Source of the DNA: Microvelia longipes
Taxonomy: Eukaryota; Arthropoda; Insecta; Hemiptera; Veliidae
Direction of reading: 5' to 3'
DNA: 64,000 nucleotides
Assembly (NCBI GenBank): GCA_018340805.1
Contig: JACMZG010001913.1
Span: forward strand, 15,478,987-15,542,986
The notes beneath the pieces are model-generated. The model saw nothing but the letters and a program-made list of their open reading frames with translations. It was not told the DNA's origin and searched no databases. Below, piece by piece: positions 48,001 through 59,933 of the stretch (its first letter is position 1; each line of letters begins with the position of its first letter). A program made the position numbers and the translations under genes.

Positions 48001-48900
48001 GATAAAAGTTCTATTATATAGATTACAGTATTGTACTATTTATTTGATTATATTAAGATGTCCAGGTTACTTTTTCGGTGTTCTAAAATTCAACCGATAA
48101 AGATCACTAGTAATAATACCTCTATGTTTGACATATAAACTAAATCCAGTTAGATTAGAATCGGTAATAAGCAAGTGTTGTGGACTGGCACTTTCTGACT
48201 AATGTATATAAATTCATTAATTACTAAAGTGTTAACTATTTGAACCTGAAATCGCATTAACTCTAACCGACTAACTTTAATAAGCACTAAATGTTGGTAA
48301 TACAATTTAAATCAAAGAGAGTATTAACTATTATTGTTTAAAAACGAAACACTTAATAAATAATATTGGATAAAAAAATTGAAAAGAAATCCACATTTAA
48401 ATAATTTTTTTTCTCAAAATAAGAAATGGGTACCCGGATTTTAAAGAAAGATCGTATACAATTTTATAATTTACTATAAACAATATTAACTATTATATTA
48501 GCGTACCAATAAAGATAAGTGTTCGTCACTGACTAGATTTTATCAAAGTATAAAGATGTTATTATTTATTAATTTATTCCTTTTGTTTATTTATGGAATT
48601 GATAATAAAGAATCTTGAATTCTTTGTATTGATTATCGTTTATTAGTAGGAATCTATTAAATAATAATTAAATTCAACTAATTTTAGCTCAGTCATTGTG
48701 GTTATTATTAGCTATTTAATGAGTAAGTAATGATAGGTTTTAATTGCTAAGGGGCCCTCTTGATAATAAGACATGAATCGTAAATATTTCAACAAATTTC
48801 CACTGGAAAAATTCGGTAATGCGGTAGGCGTCATGGCGGAAGTGGATCCTCGGACCATGACCATAGGTCTCTGATAACAAACAATACGTTTAGCAAAACT
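48001..48900. other. Unannotated stretch
   Basis: AT-rich, with one GC-richer patch (48820-48880, GGCGTCATGGCGGAAGTGG). No gene. Confidence 0.5.
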
Positions 48901-48901
48901 T

Positions 48902-48904
<3 letters not shown>

Positions 48905-48983
<79 letters not shown>
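48905..48983. repeat. (TA)n(TG)n compound array
   Basis: TA run then about 26 TG units, directly before a diverged repeat with ACCGGTCCGGAGCCGACC (49110-49127). Confidence 0.93.
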
Positions 48984-48988
<5 letters not shown>

Positions 48989-49241
48989 AGAAACCGGTCC
49001 AAAGTGGATACAACTACTATAAATTACCAAAAACCAAAATTAGAGTCACTGAAATAAATTTCGAGAATGGTGTCGTTTTCAATGCTTTTTTAGTGGTGAA
49101 TTGAATAAAACCGGTCCGGAGCCGACCACTTAAAGTGAAAAAGTCGAAAAATCAGCGTTCAATTACCGGAAAAATGTTGTTTGGGCCAGTTGAACAAAAA
49201 TGGTCTTCAAACAAATTGAGCACTCAAAGCCAGGGTACCTG

Positions 49242-49252
49242 GGTTCGAATCC
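49242..49252 (+). promoter_or_regulatory. Perfect Pol III B box in a tRNA-like repeat
   Basis: GGTTCGAATCC lies inside CCAGGGTACCTGG ... CCTGGTAAGGACG. The same sequence, inverted and with one change, is at 33274-33284. Probably the tRNA-derived head of a SINE next to the CTGGCGC MITE. No convincing A box, so not called a tRNA gene. Confidence 0.5.
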
Positions 49253-49318
49253 TGGTAAGGACGATAATTTTTTATCGTTTTTTTCTACATTATATACGTT
49301 TATACCTACAAAATATTT

Positions 49319-49811
49319 CTGGCGCGGTGGTCCATATAATGGTCGAATTTAATTTGGAATGCGTGTTTCCGTAATCCATTTCTTTCTTAAGGTTCCAGTT
49401 TATGTTTTATAACTTTTGCAGTTACTCAATTATCAAGCAAAACTCTTATCTCATTTTTTCTGTATTCTTCAAAGGAAATGCGCTAAAACCTTAACAGAAA
49501 AACACCAACTATGCATTAAACTAGTGCTAATAATGGTGTGCGATGCCATTTTAAAGGCATAGTTTGTACAACCAACAATTAATTATATAATTTATTATTT
49601 ATTATTTATTATTTATTATTAATTATTTATAGATAATTATGCGTATTTCCTTTAAAAAATACAGAAAAATTAGTTACAAGTAGTGCTTTATAATTGAGTA
49701 ACTGCTCTAGTTAAAAAACACAAATTGAAACCTTAAGCAAGAAATGGATTGTTAAACACGGAAACACGCATTCCAATGGAAATTCGCCCGAAATGTGGAC
49801 CACCGCGTCAG
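49319..49811. mobile_element. MITE with CTGGCGCGGTGGTCC ends, full copy
   Basis: 493 bp. The left end CTGGCGCGGTGGTCCATAT and the right end, read inverted as CTGACGCGGTGGTCCACAT, define long imperfect inverted repeats. The sub-terminal GCGTATTTCCTTTGAA and TTACTCAATTAT motifs also recur inverted. Related copies or pieces: 32851-33210, 36886-36960 with 37600-37790, 60222-60455, and parts of 31140-31440. Confidence 0.75.
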
Positions 49812-51239
49812 CGATGGACTTTTAACTAAAAATGTTGTTTTGAGCCCCTTCTGGGTTTCCTAACTCTATAATAATAATAATAATATAATAATATATTTTT
49901 ATTTCCATACATACAATATATATACATACAATAATTAAATAATATTCTTAACAGTTATAAATGAAATGTATACTTCTATTAACATTTTGTTTTCAAAAGT
50001 ATGAGAGCCCCCAGTAGTAAACTAGAGCGGGGGCTCTGTCTCGTTCTCAATATTATTAGTTTGGAGCATGGTATTGGTGTCTGAATTAAATGATTTAATA
50101 TTTGTCTTTTAGATGTTTATCAAAATAATATAAATAGATGTTGTTTTGACAATATATTTATTCTTTGTCGTTTATTGAAATTTCTTACTGAGGATCATCA
50201 CAAACTAATAATAGTGAAATTGATTACAAAACAAGAAACAATAATACTGTTATAAATTCTGTATTGCTTATCTCCATAGCTTTATGAACCCATATTTGAT
50301 TTACTTGCACTGTTATATAGCAGCAACGTACGGCATAATAGTGCAAATAAAACGCATTTTACTATAAAATAATATAAAATAAAAACTAAATAAAACCTAC
50401 AATGAAGATCATATTTTGCCACCTCATTCAATAACATCAAAGTGATATTCCCAAAAACAAACGAAATTTAGAAGAGCAAATGATTTTATTATTCAAGCTC
50501 AACTCTATAAATGTTAAATGAACAGCAAAAAAAATAAATAATTATGAGAAGATTACGCTAACAATCCAAGCCAAGATTTGGCTAGAAATAGCCAAAACGA
50601 AAGAAAAACTATTTAAAAAAATTAAAATAAGATGTTATTAAAAAAACATAAATTATAATATATCTATAAAGACCAGCAAGTTTACTGCTAATTCTTTTTA
50701 ATAATTTCAAAGAAATATTGTTTTATTTGTTTTTTAAAACAAATAACCATCTAACTAACCATCAATGAAAATATTTTTTCCATCAATTCTTATAGATCCT
50801 GATTCTTCGAATCAATGAATGGCAATGATATTTACTTTATTTATTCTGTCTTCATTTTTCTATCTCTCATTCTTTTGTTTCGATACTAATTTAGTTATCT
50901 TTAGTTCAAGCCGCGGTGTAAAATTTGGGATTCTCAAAAATTAAAAAATTGGTCCAAACCCATTATTTTATTTTGACAAAAATGTACATAAAAAAAATAA
51001 TATAAAAAAATTAGTACATATAAAGGCCCCGCGCCTCCCTGTGTTAAACCCCTATATATTTAATATTTCTGCTGAGCCATTATTTTGAGTTAATCATGTT
51101 GTACACATTTTATAAAGAATAGGGTTCTGAACATTAATAAGGTTGACTTTTGTACAAAGTTTCATTCTGATTGGATAAAAAGTTCAGAAATTATATCGTG
51201 TGGCGTAGAAACGTTTAAGAACAAATATCTCGTACAAAT
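49812..51239. other. Unannotated stretch
   Basis: AT-rich, with an (AAT)n tract at 49870-49885. 51060-51240 is a decayed member of the dispersed family that ends in CATACATTTA/TA. No gene. Confidence 0.5.
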
Positions 51240-51283
51240 ATACATACATTTATTTATATATATTTTAATATATATATATATAT

Positions 51284-51337
<54 letters not shown>

Positions 51338-51439
51338 TATTTCATCAGTAAGTCTCCCCTTCTACTTGTTAGTAGAAGAAGTACTTATTCTAGTAGTTCC
51401 CCTCTCTATTACTCTGACCTTATAAGCTTAAGCTTATTT

Positions 51440-51850
51440 GGAAATTTGCTACAAATGTAATGAGTTGGAAAAATTTGAACTAAATTTAATATGAAGTTTT
51501 AATTTTTCTAATATGCATTGAAATTGTTACTATTGAATTGTAACAATTCACTACAAATGTAATGAGTTGGAAAAAGTTGTACAAAATTTAATATGCAGTT
51601 GTTATTTTTTTTATATGCATTGAAATTGTTACTACTGAACTGTAAAAATTTGCTACAAATGTAATGAGTTGGAAAAAGTTGTACAAAATTTAATATGCAG
51701 TTGTTATTTTTTTTATATGCATTGAAATTGTTACTACTGAACTGTAAAAATTTGCTACAAATGTAATGAGTTGGAAAATGTTGTACAAAATTTAATATGC
51801 AGTTGTTATTTTTCTAATATGCATTGAAATTGTTACTATTGAATAGTTGT
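51440..51850. repeat. About 102-bp tandem repeat, four copies
   Basis: Units start GCTACAAATGTAATGAGTTG and include TTTAATATGCAGTTGTTA and ATGCATTGAAATTGTTACTA. The two middle copies are nearly identical. Confidence 0.88.
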
Positions 51851-52912
51851 TTAAAAGATATTTTAAATTTAAAACATCCCTAAGAGACACGTTTATCATT
51901 TACAACTTGGTATTAGAATTCATCCTTTTATCTTGTTTCTCTGTCCTCTATCTAAACTTCTGTTCCATTTTCTCAGCTCTCACTGTCAAAACTTTCCTAT
52001 AGAATTTATTTCAAAATCTTTTATGATTCGCTTCTAATGATAGCGAATGAAAACTTATCAATTTATTTCTAGAGTGTTAAAATTAGTTTGGAAACTTTTG
52101 GTGAGTGCGCTAATGGAGGTGGTTAAGTGTTCTCGTAGTTAATAATTCTCGCAAATGTAGAGGGTAAGGGAAACCACTTGTTTAATTCAAACAGTAGTTA
52201 GTAAGTATTGTTTGTGTTTAGCTGTCTTACAAGAGTAAAATCCTTTTAGCGTCATTATGTTGGCTGCTAAAGGAAATGATGGTGACATTTTTACTTTTCC
52301 TCACTCATGCTATAGGTATATAGAAAAGTATTGTGTTTGCCGAAGTAGGAAGAATAAGCGCTGCGAATCTAAGACAAATCTGCGTAATCGAGTTTTACTT
52401 TTCCTCATTTATACCTTAGGTATATAGGAAAATTATTGTTTGGAAAAATTATCCGAAACCGGGATGAAAACGGAATTATGCGTTTTTTGGGTTTTTTTTT
52501 GGTCGAGCGTATGCTCCAGAATATATTACATACGCTCAACATCTTTCCAAAAATAGTGGGTGATACACCTCACCATAGCAGTCTTTCGACCAACAATTTT
52601 CATCTTCCTTTTCCTTCCTTTATTATAAAAAATACAAGATATAACAATATTACAATAATACTAAATAATACATATTTACAATATACAAGAATCTAGATTT
52701 TTTTTTATAATCATGAGCTTCTTGACTGTCCTTTTTCTTCGTTTCTTTGGTGCCATCCTCACAGAAATAAAGAGTTAAATAAGAGTCTTAAGTAATTTTA
52801 ACTCTGATAGAATAAGATAGAGAAAAAAAATGAAAAAGTTTATGCGAAATTATGCGTTTCAGACGTTTTTAAGGCCTCCTGAGTGGTTTTTGCAAAGTTG
52901 TCTGTATATGTG

Positions 52913-53169
52913 TGTTTTGGTACATAGCACGGTAGGTGAGGACTGTATTGATAATCATAAAAACGAACACAAAGTAAGTTTAATAAACGGTATAATGAAA
53001 TAAAATAAAATGATACAAATAGTAAAATATAAAAATGATACGGCCGTTCATAGCGGTAGGTTGGTAAGGGACTGAAACACTAGGCCTTTTTCTAGCGCAT
53101 TCCCGCTTATCACATAAGGGTGGGGCTAGTCAGAGCGCTAGACTAACTTTTAACTAAAACTAAACAACA
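52913..53169 (-). repeat. 3' LTR of the BEL/Pao element
   Basis: 257 bp. It is preceded on the element strand by the purine-rich tract ACGGGGGGCGGAA (53170 upward), the expected polypurine tract for plus-strand priming. It differs from the 5' LTR by a GGG/GGGG and an AAA/AAAA length change and one base. Confidence 0.92.
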
Positions 53170-53420
53170 TTCCGCCCCCCGTTGACCAATGAGTCAACAG
53201 AAAATTAAACTAATGTGACAAATAGTCAAAAATAATTAGCTTTAAAAATTAACCAATTAAAATAAGCAACTTAAGTTAATAACTCTAAATTAAAGATAAG
53301 CAAATAGGTAAATTATCTTTCAATTAAGATATCAAAATTAAAGTAAACCAAATGAAAACAAAATAAAAAACAATGAAAAGTAAGTTAAAACAATTATAAA
53401 CAATAATCTAAAAATTCCCC

Positions 53421-55077
53421 TTAAGTATCTTCAGACTCTGTGAAGGTAGTCAGCTCAGATGGAAGAGGTAAAGGGCATAACCGGTTGACTGCTCTTCTGG
53501 TAGTGCTTCTTTTTCCTGTTTTCACGGTAGCAACACGTGAAACTCATCAGCTCCAGGATGGAGCTCGAGAATTCTTCCTAAAGACCAGCGTAATGGTAAG
53601 TTATCATCCATAAGTAGGACGAGAGTTCCAGGAAGAAGTTGAGATGAAGGTTGTCTCCATTTCGCTCTTTGTTGGTATAGGCTTAAAACTTCTTTTCGCC
53701 AGCGTACCCAAAATTGACGAAACATCCACTGCACTCGTTGCCATCGTGTAAGTAGATTTAGCTGTCGGTCGTCCAAAGAAGGATCAGGTGGCAAAGTCAA
53801 GGGTTGACCCACTAGAAAATGCCCTGGAGTAAGTACTGTAAGGTCATTGGGATCAGTTGAGGTAGGAGATAGAGGACGGGAATTCAAGCAGGCCTCTATT
53901 TGAGCTAGCAAGGTATGTAATTCGTCGTAAGTTAGAACACTATACCCCATAATTCTTTTAAGGTGGTATTTTACAGATTTGACACCACTTTCGACGTACC
54001 CTTGAAAAGTAGGCGAGCGAGCAGGTGCGAAGTGAAAAGTGACATTATCATCTGAAAAAGTATTGTTTAGGTTAGGGTTTAGGGAATCATTTATATATCT
54101 TTTAATTTCCTTATCAGCACGAACGAAATTGCTTGCATTATCACAATACACGTTCGATGGCAATCCTCGTCTTGCTGAGAAACGTCTAAAAGATGCTATA
54201 AAAGCTTGCGCCGTTAAATCGGTAACCAGCTCAATGTGCATTGCTTTTGTAGAAAAGCAAATAAATATGCAAATATAACCTTTATAAAGTTTAGGATTTC
54301 TAGCTAGAGATATTTTATAATTAATAGGTCCAGCAAAATCAATGCTACAATGCTGAAATGGAGGAGATATATTTACTCTAGATTTAGGAAGGTCTCCCAT
54401 AAGGTAGGAATGAGTTTAGGTTTGACTTTATAACAAGTTATGCAACTGTGTACAACTTGCCTACACAAATTTTTACCATGTATTGGCCAAAACTTTAATC
54501 TTACTGTAAATAATAACTGTTGAGGGACAATATGATAATATTTATTGTGATAATAGTCCACAATAAGTTTAGTTAAGTAATGTTTAGAATCCAATAAATA
54601 TGGATGCTTTTGACTAAATGGCACATCGGCATTAATAATTCTTCCTCCAACACGAATGAGGGAATCATTATCAAGAAAAGGTGATAGAGATAATAATCTA
54701 TTTGTTGCATTCAGAGGTTTGGAATTAGTAAGTAATTTTAGTTCATCAGGAAACATTTCCTTTTGGTAAAACCTTAATATAACTGTTTGCGATTTAATTA
54801 GCTCATTGACCGAGAGAGTATTTTTATTCTTTGTTTTAGATTTAAGATTCGAAATAAACCGGTAGACATAAGCTAAAGTTTTATATAACGATTTCCACGA
54901 TATAAATTTAGTAATGTCAAATAATTCTTTTAAATTAGGTTCGTTTGATTCGATAGATACCAAATTAACATGTATATTTTCTTTCGTTTCCGGTAAGTTT
55001 TCGTAGTCATGATTTAAAACCGGAGGTTCAAAAGTATGACTCAAAAGTATAAAGTCTGGTCCATATCCAAAAGTCAT
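53421..55077 (-). pseudogene. BEL/Pao integrase with C-terminal DUF5641-like domain
   Basis: Two overlapping frames (55077-54373 and 54400-53522) carry the integrase. The first holds the HHCC zinc finger (VHSCITCYKVKP). The second holds the catalytic core: Asp in CSIDFAGPI, Asp in VYCDNASNFV, Glu in GYVESGVKSVKYH, giving D,D,E. The C-terminus with LLTRWQRVQWMFRQFWVRW and PGTLVLLMDDNLP is the DUF5641 type. A frame slip near 53530 hides the last 35 or so codons; in the shifted frame they run to TAA at 53423-53421. Confidence 0.88.
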
Positions 55078-55743
55078 TCATTTCAATAAATTTGGAAGGG
55101 TTTAAACCTCTGGAAGCTAGGTCTGCAGGGTTTTGCGATGATGAAACATGCAACCAAGTTCCATTGTGAGTACTTTCCTGAATTTCTGAAACTCTGTTAC
55201 CTACGAAAGTTTTCCACCTAACAGAGTCAGCCGCAATCCAGTGCAATACGATGGTACTATCAGTCCAATAGTATATTCTACTAAACTTAAAGGATTTAAG
55301 AGATTCTAAGACTTTGGTAATCAATCTGCTCAAAAGCAACGCTCCACATAACTCTAGGCGTGGAAGAGTGAGCTTTTTAACTGGTGCAACTCTCGACTTG
55401 GAACATAATAAATTAGATGATGGCTCACGATTAAGGTAAGTAATTTTCAGGTAAACGCATGCAGCATATGCGGCCTCGCTAGCATCGCAAAAGCCGTGTA
55501 GCTCATATGAAGCAACTGCAGGCGACTCAGCTATAAATCTAGGTAACGCATAATTATTTAAATTAAGTAAATCAGCGCTAAAAGTTTCCCAAACAGCAGC
55601 AAGTTTGGAAGATAGTGGCTCATCCCAAGATATTTTCTCTAGCCACAGGTTTTGAATAAAATTTTTTGCCTTTATTATGACTGGCCCTAATAGCCCAAGT
55701 GGATCATAAACTTTTGAAATTTGACTTAAAACAAAGCGTTTAG
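55028..55743 (-). pseudogene. BEL/Pao connection and RNase H region
   Basis: Open in one frame from the shift at about 55743 down to 55028. It shows SKVYDPLGLLGPV, then HGFCDASEAAYAACVYL (RNase H first Asp), PRLELCGALLLSRL (Glu) and WTDSTIVLHWI (second Asp), then SQNPADLASRG. This is the usual Pao RNase H layout, which degrades RNA in the RNA/DNA hybrid. It shifts frame again inside 55028-55077. Confidence 0.85.
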
Positions 55744-56490
55744 TTAAGTTTCTTTAATTTCGATGTTAACTTTATACACAAAAATATCTTCATTAGGCAT
55801 CCAGTTAATTCCAAGTGTTTTAATTCCTGTATCTTTAGATAAATCTAAGGTAAAACATTCAATATCAGGTTCATTCTTGGCTAAAGAATCAATAAATTCT
55901 TTATTATTAGATCCCCATTTCCGCAAATTCATGCCACCATTGTGCATCATTTCAGAAAGTTGAGATTGTAAATTATAAAGGGTTTCAAGGTCATCGGCAG
56001 ACACAAGCAAATCGTCGACGTAGAAATCCTCTAGAGCACAGGCACTAGCTAACGGAAAGTTATCTTTTTCATCATAAGCTAATTGGTTCAAACTTCTCTG
56101 ACTCAAGTAAGGAGCCGGAGATGTGCCATAAGTAAGAGTTAATAGACGGTATACAACTAATTTTCCATCTGGTTTTTTCCAAAGAATTAGTTGGAAGTTA
56201 GTATGAGGTTTATAAACTAATACTTGTCTGAACATTTTCTCTACGTCCGCAACAAGGGCATATCGACGTGATCTAAACCTTAGTATAATATTAAAAATGT
56301 CCTTCTGTAACGGTGGCCCAACTTCTAAAATGTCATTCAAGGAAACTCCTGATGACGTAGGCATAGATGCGTTAAACACCACTCGAATTTTGGTAGTTAG
56401 GCTTCCTTCTCTTATCACTTCCCTATGAGGAATAAAGTAATGAGGTTCAGCCATAACTTTATCTATTTCTTCTGTAGAGAGTTCTTCCAT
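55744..56490 (-). pseudogene. BEL/Pao reverse transcriptase
   Basis: 248 residues open after the TAG at 56503. Reverse-transcriptase landmarks are seen: REGSLTTKIRVVFNASMP (motif A region), RRYALVADVEKMFRQV (first catalytic Asp) and DFYVDDLLVS (YVDD box). The frame ends in two close stops near 55744, and the reading continues in a shifted frame as TKRFVLSQISKVYDPLG, the start of the Pao connection region (Peptidase_A17 family). Role: copying element RNA into cDNA. Confidence 0.88.
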
Positions 56491-56505
56491 GTGACCGAGG
56501 GCTAC

Positions 56506-57576
56506 CTACTCTTCTATAAAGCTATTATACTGGTCGTGAATATCTGGATTAATTTTAAATTTACGTTGTAAACTGTTCAATCTTTTCAAAGCAAAATTGT
56601 AAGATTCGCCAAGATCAGAAGGATTTCCTTTAAAGGGTAATTTAACAATGTACCTACCAGTAGAATCTCTGGTAGTGGTATCTGAATAATATTCTTCAAC
56701 CTGTCTTTGTTCTTTAGACAGTGTTTTAGATTTAGAAAGGTCTTCTATTTCCCAAAATTTAGTGATAAGATTTTCTAAATTATTTTCATGGCAATCAATA
56801 TTTATACAACTCATGGTTAAATCAGGTAAGTCACCAGCTGAATGAGGTACATACTTTCCAGCAACAAGCCAACCAAGAGAGGAATTTCTTATGGTAGGTA
56901 AGGATGGGCTTAATTTACAAACGCCATCTTTAATTATTTCAAAAGCTACTTCAGCTCCCAACAAAAGGTCAACTCTACTAGGGCAATAAAACATTGGGTC
57001 TGCTAAAGCAATATTATCAGGTAAGTTCCAATTAGATGTATCAATTTTACATTGGGGTAGTTTGTCTATGATTTTTCTTAGAACAAGTAGATTCAAATGT
57101 ACTTTGTAATCAGTACAAGTTGATTTTATGACAACAGATACATAATTAGATATAACAGCAGTATTTTGGGTTATTCCAACAATTGATAATGGTTTTATCT
57201 TAAGTTTTTCTAAATTTAATATTTGAGTTAAATGCTCTGAAGCGAATGAATTTTCAGCTCCAGTATCAATCATAGCTCTAACGAGTACTGATTCTCCAAA
57301 CTTATTTTGAACCTCTACAACTGCAGTGGCTAGAAGCGTTTTGCTAGTCATAGCTGAATTAGGTTCAGAAGTTTGACTACCACTCATATTTACTGCTCCA
57401 GTAACAGCCTTACTTCCACTACTATATCCATCGATGTGGAGAAGAGTAGAATGTCGTTTGTTGCAAACTTTACAATTAGTGGTCGTTCTACAATTAGCTG
57501 TGTCATGGTTATTATTTAAACACACTTTACAAATGTTTAAACTCTCTGTTTTAGCTAATCGTTCTCGAGGTGTCAT
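56506..57576 (-). pseudogene. BEL/Pao protease region (zinc knuckles plus DUF1758 aspartic protease)
   Basis: A 356-residue open frame. Cys/His knuckles lie at residues 16-50 (CKVCLNNNHDTANC and CKVCNKRHSTLLH). An aspartic protease active site, MIDTGAENSFASE, is near residue 105, characteristic of DUF1758. The segment ends FIEE then TAG at 56503-56505. The next frame carries on in phase into the reverse transcriptase, so the TAG looks like one nonsense change inside the Pol polyprotein. The retroviral-type protease would process Gag-Pol. Confidence 0.85.
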
Positions 57577-58762
57577 TTGATTAAACTAGGGCAAATATTC
57601 AGTCGGTGAAAATCTTTGCATACTAGACATTTAGGTGAATTGTCTTTAAAAGATTTATTATTTTTGTCAAAATAAGTATGACTGGTTCCTTTCGGTGAGG
57701 AACTATACACTAGGGTAGACGGTTGGTTATAAGGTTGGTTTTTATAATTTTTATTTTGGTAATTAGAAGTTTATTTTGGTTAAAATTATTTTTATCAAAT
57801 TTTGAATTACTGCTTTTATCGTTGTTTGTGGAAGAAGAACTATCTTTAGAAATTTGTAAAATTGCAAGTTGTTTAAGAATAAACGATTTTAACGTTAGTA
57901 ATTTTGGGGAATTATCCTCCGGAGAAAGCGATTCTTCCCATTTTTTAAGAGTTGTAATATCTAATTTAGAACATAATATTGGTACAAGTAAAAAATCAGA
58001 TGAGTCGACTTCTTTATCTAAAGCTCTTAATGCTTCAACATTCTTAAAAAATTCGGTAAACAGTTCGTTAAGTTCTTTGAATGAATTTTTAATTTTCGGT
58101 AACTCGAGCAACGCTTTAACGTGGCTTTGAGATATAATTCGTAAATTAGAATAACGGGTTTTAAGCAACTCCCAAGCAATCAAATAATTATCATCAGTAA
58201 TTTTTAAATTGTTAATTAAATCAAGCGCTCCCTGACTTAAACAGATTTTAATAGTGTAGCTTTTGAGCGTACGGTATATTCGTTTTATCATGAATAAAGC
58301 GATTGAAAATTGTCTCGAAAAGTACCCCAATATTTCGGATCGCCGTTAAAACGAGGTAACGATATTGGAGGTAATTTAATATTAAAGGCATTATCACGGT
58401 GAGTATCTGGTTTAACATCACTCGTATTGTCTTTTAATAGATCGTTTAACTTTCCAATATTTTTAAAATAAGTCGATTCGACCTCATCGAAGTCTTCATC
58501 AAAGGTAAAATTTGTATTTAAAAGTTCTAGCTCTTCTAAAATATTTTTATATTCTGTCAAGAGAGGTTGATAGTTTTGTAGTCGTGAAGGTAACTGAGAT
58601 TTCAACGACACATCATAATTTTCAATAAATGTTACCATTTTATTATTGGTTTTTTTCGAGGTTTTTCTTTTTAAGTAATAATACGGTTTCTGGATTTTGA
58701 TTAGGTTCCATTGGAATTGGTGGTTTAGGGGTTTTAGGGGAAGGCTTTGAGTTTTTCGGCAT
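57577..58762 (-). pseudogene. BEL/Pao Gag (DUF1759-like, zinc knuckle), frame-disrupted
   Basis: A likely start ATG is at 58762, opening a Lys/Pro-rich N-terminus. The frame is lost at an A7 run near 58652-58658 and continues in another frame from 58638. A second shift lies at about 58290-58330, where LPRFNGDPKYWGTFRDNFQS passes to the frame encoding ITDDNYLIAWELLKTRYSN. Both pieces are hallmarks of the DUF1759 Gag capsid region. A third shift is near 57715. After it comes a knuckle CLVCKDFHRLNIC, then a stop at an A run near 57577. The product would form the retrotransposon particle. Confidence 0.85.
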
Positions 58763-59499
58763 TTTAATTATAATGCCTTTATCAAAAACATAAAAGTTAA
58801 CAATTTTTAAATAGAACAAAATTAAAACTTTAAACGGTTAAAAGTTTTAGTAAAGAAAGATAAAGAAAGATAATCTATAAGGACAGAAAATAATATTTTA
58901 TTAGATAAGTTAAAATGAAAGAAATAGAATGAATAAACTGATTCTTAGAAAGTGCGATATCAGTAAGCAAGAACAAACGGGCCGACAAGCTAGCGAGCAT
59001 GAAAGAACTCGTTGTATTATGCCACGTGCAGGGGGAAGAGGGGGAGAGTCAGGGGAAAGAGGTAGGATAGGTCCCAATAGACTCTACAGCACCTACTTTA
59101 CCTTCTCCTAACATCGAAAAACCCAGCCAAATTATATTAGGTACCAAATAATATAAAGTACCAACTTATTAACAAGCTCAAAATTCTTGGTACATGGAGG
59201 TAAATTATTATTATAAAATATAATAAAATAATTGGTTTTAAACTTATCCTTCAGCATACAAATCAGCAAGTAGCTAATTTCTTTCTTCAGGTTTTTAATT
59301 AAGGTAATTATTTCAGGTATTGTCGGTAACTTTTATGAATAAACTAAGTTCACAAACAAGGTAAAGTTCTTCAGCAGTTTGTTATTTAACGGTAATGTAA
59401 ACATCAAACTTCTTGTTAAAACTTGAGTAATTTGTATATTACGGTAAATACGTAATTTTTTAATAAACTTTAATACCTGATTTGTAGGTATAACAAACG

Positions 59500-59660
59500 G
59501 TATTAAAATGACGGTAAATATCGGTAATTATATAAAATACGGTAATTGTAGTACGGTAAATAACGGTGTAATTGGCGGTAAATGACGGTATAATTAACGG
59601 TAAATAACGGTGTAAATGGCGGTAAATGACGGTATAATTAACGGTAAATAACGGTGTATC
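59500..59660. repeat. Short tandem repeat in the BEL/Pao 5' leader
   Basis: Imperfect copies of a roughly 44-bp unit built of ACGGTAAATA-like words lie just inside the 5' LTR. They are non-coding leader. Confidence 0.7.
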
Positions 59661-59678
59661 ATCCGGCGAAGGTCCAAA

Positions 59679-59933
59679 TGTTTTGGTACATAGCACGGTA
59701 GGTGAGGACTGTATTGATAATCATAAAAACGAACACAAAGTAAGTTTAATAAACGGTATAATGAAATAAAATAAAATGATACAAATAGTAAAATATAAAA
59801 ATGATACGGCCGTTCATAGCGGTAGGTTGGTAAGGGACTGAAACACTAGGCCTTTTTCTAGCGCATTCCCGCTTATCACATTAGGGTGGGCTAGTCAGAG
59901 CGCTAGACTAACTTTTAACTAAACTAAACAACA
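59679..59933 (-). repeat. 5' LTR of the BEL/Pao element
   Basis: 255 bp, starting TG and ending CA on the element strand, nearly identical to the copy at 52913-53169. Directly inside it (59678 downward) the element strand continues TTTGGACCTTCGCCGGATG. The TGG is the usual start of a tRNA primer-binding site; I could not assign the tRNA. Confidence 0.92.

Larger units (their letters stand above)
52913..59933 (-). mobile_element. BEL/Pao LTR retrotransposon, structurally complete, coding region disrupted
   Basis: The 7.0-kb element is bounded by LTRs of 257 and 255 bp that begin TG and end CA, and is flanked by the 5-bp target duplication ATGTG (52908-52912 and 59934-59938). Minus-strand order is 5' LTR, primer-binding region, Gag with zinc knuckles, aspartic protease, reverse transcriptase, RNase H, integrase with DUF5641-like tail, polypurine tract, 3' LTR. 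This order and the protease/RT/IN sequences are those of Pao/BEL. The LTRs differ by two single-base length changes in G and A runs and one substitution, so insertion looks recent, yet the coding region has at least eight frame or stop disruptions. The target was a dispersed 'TTTTCCTCATTTATACC' repeat, whose sequence continues on both sides. Confidence 0.95.

Noticed and set aside
57723..58130. 135-residue plus-strand frame
   Set aside because: Antisense shadow of BEL/Pao Gag.
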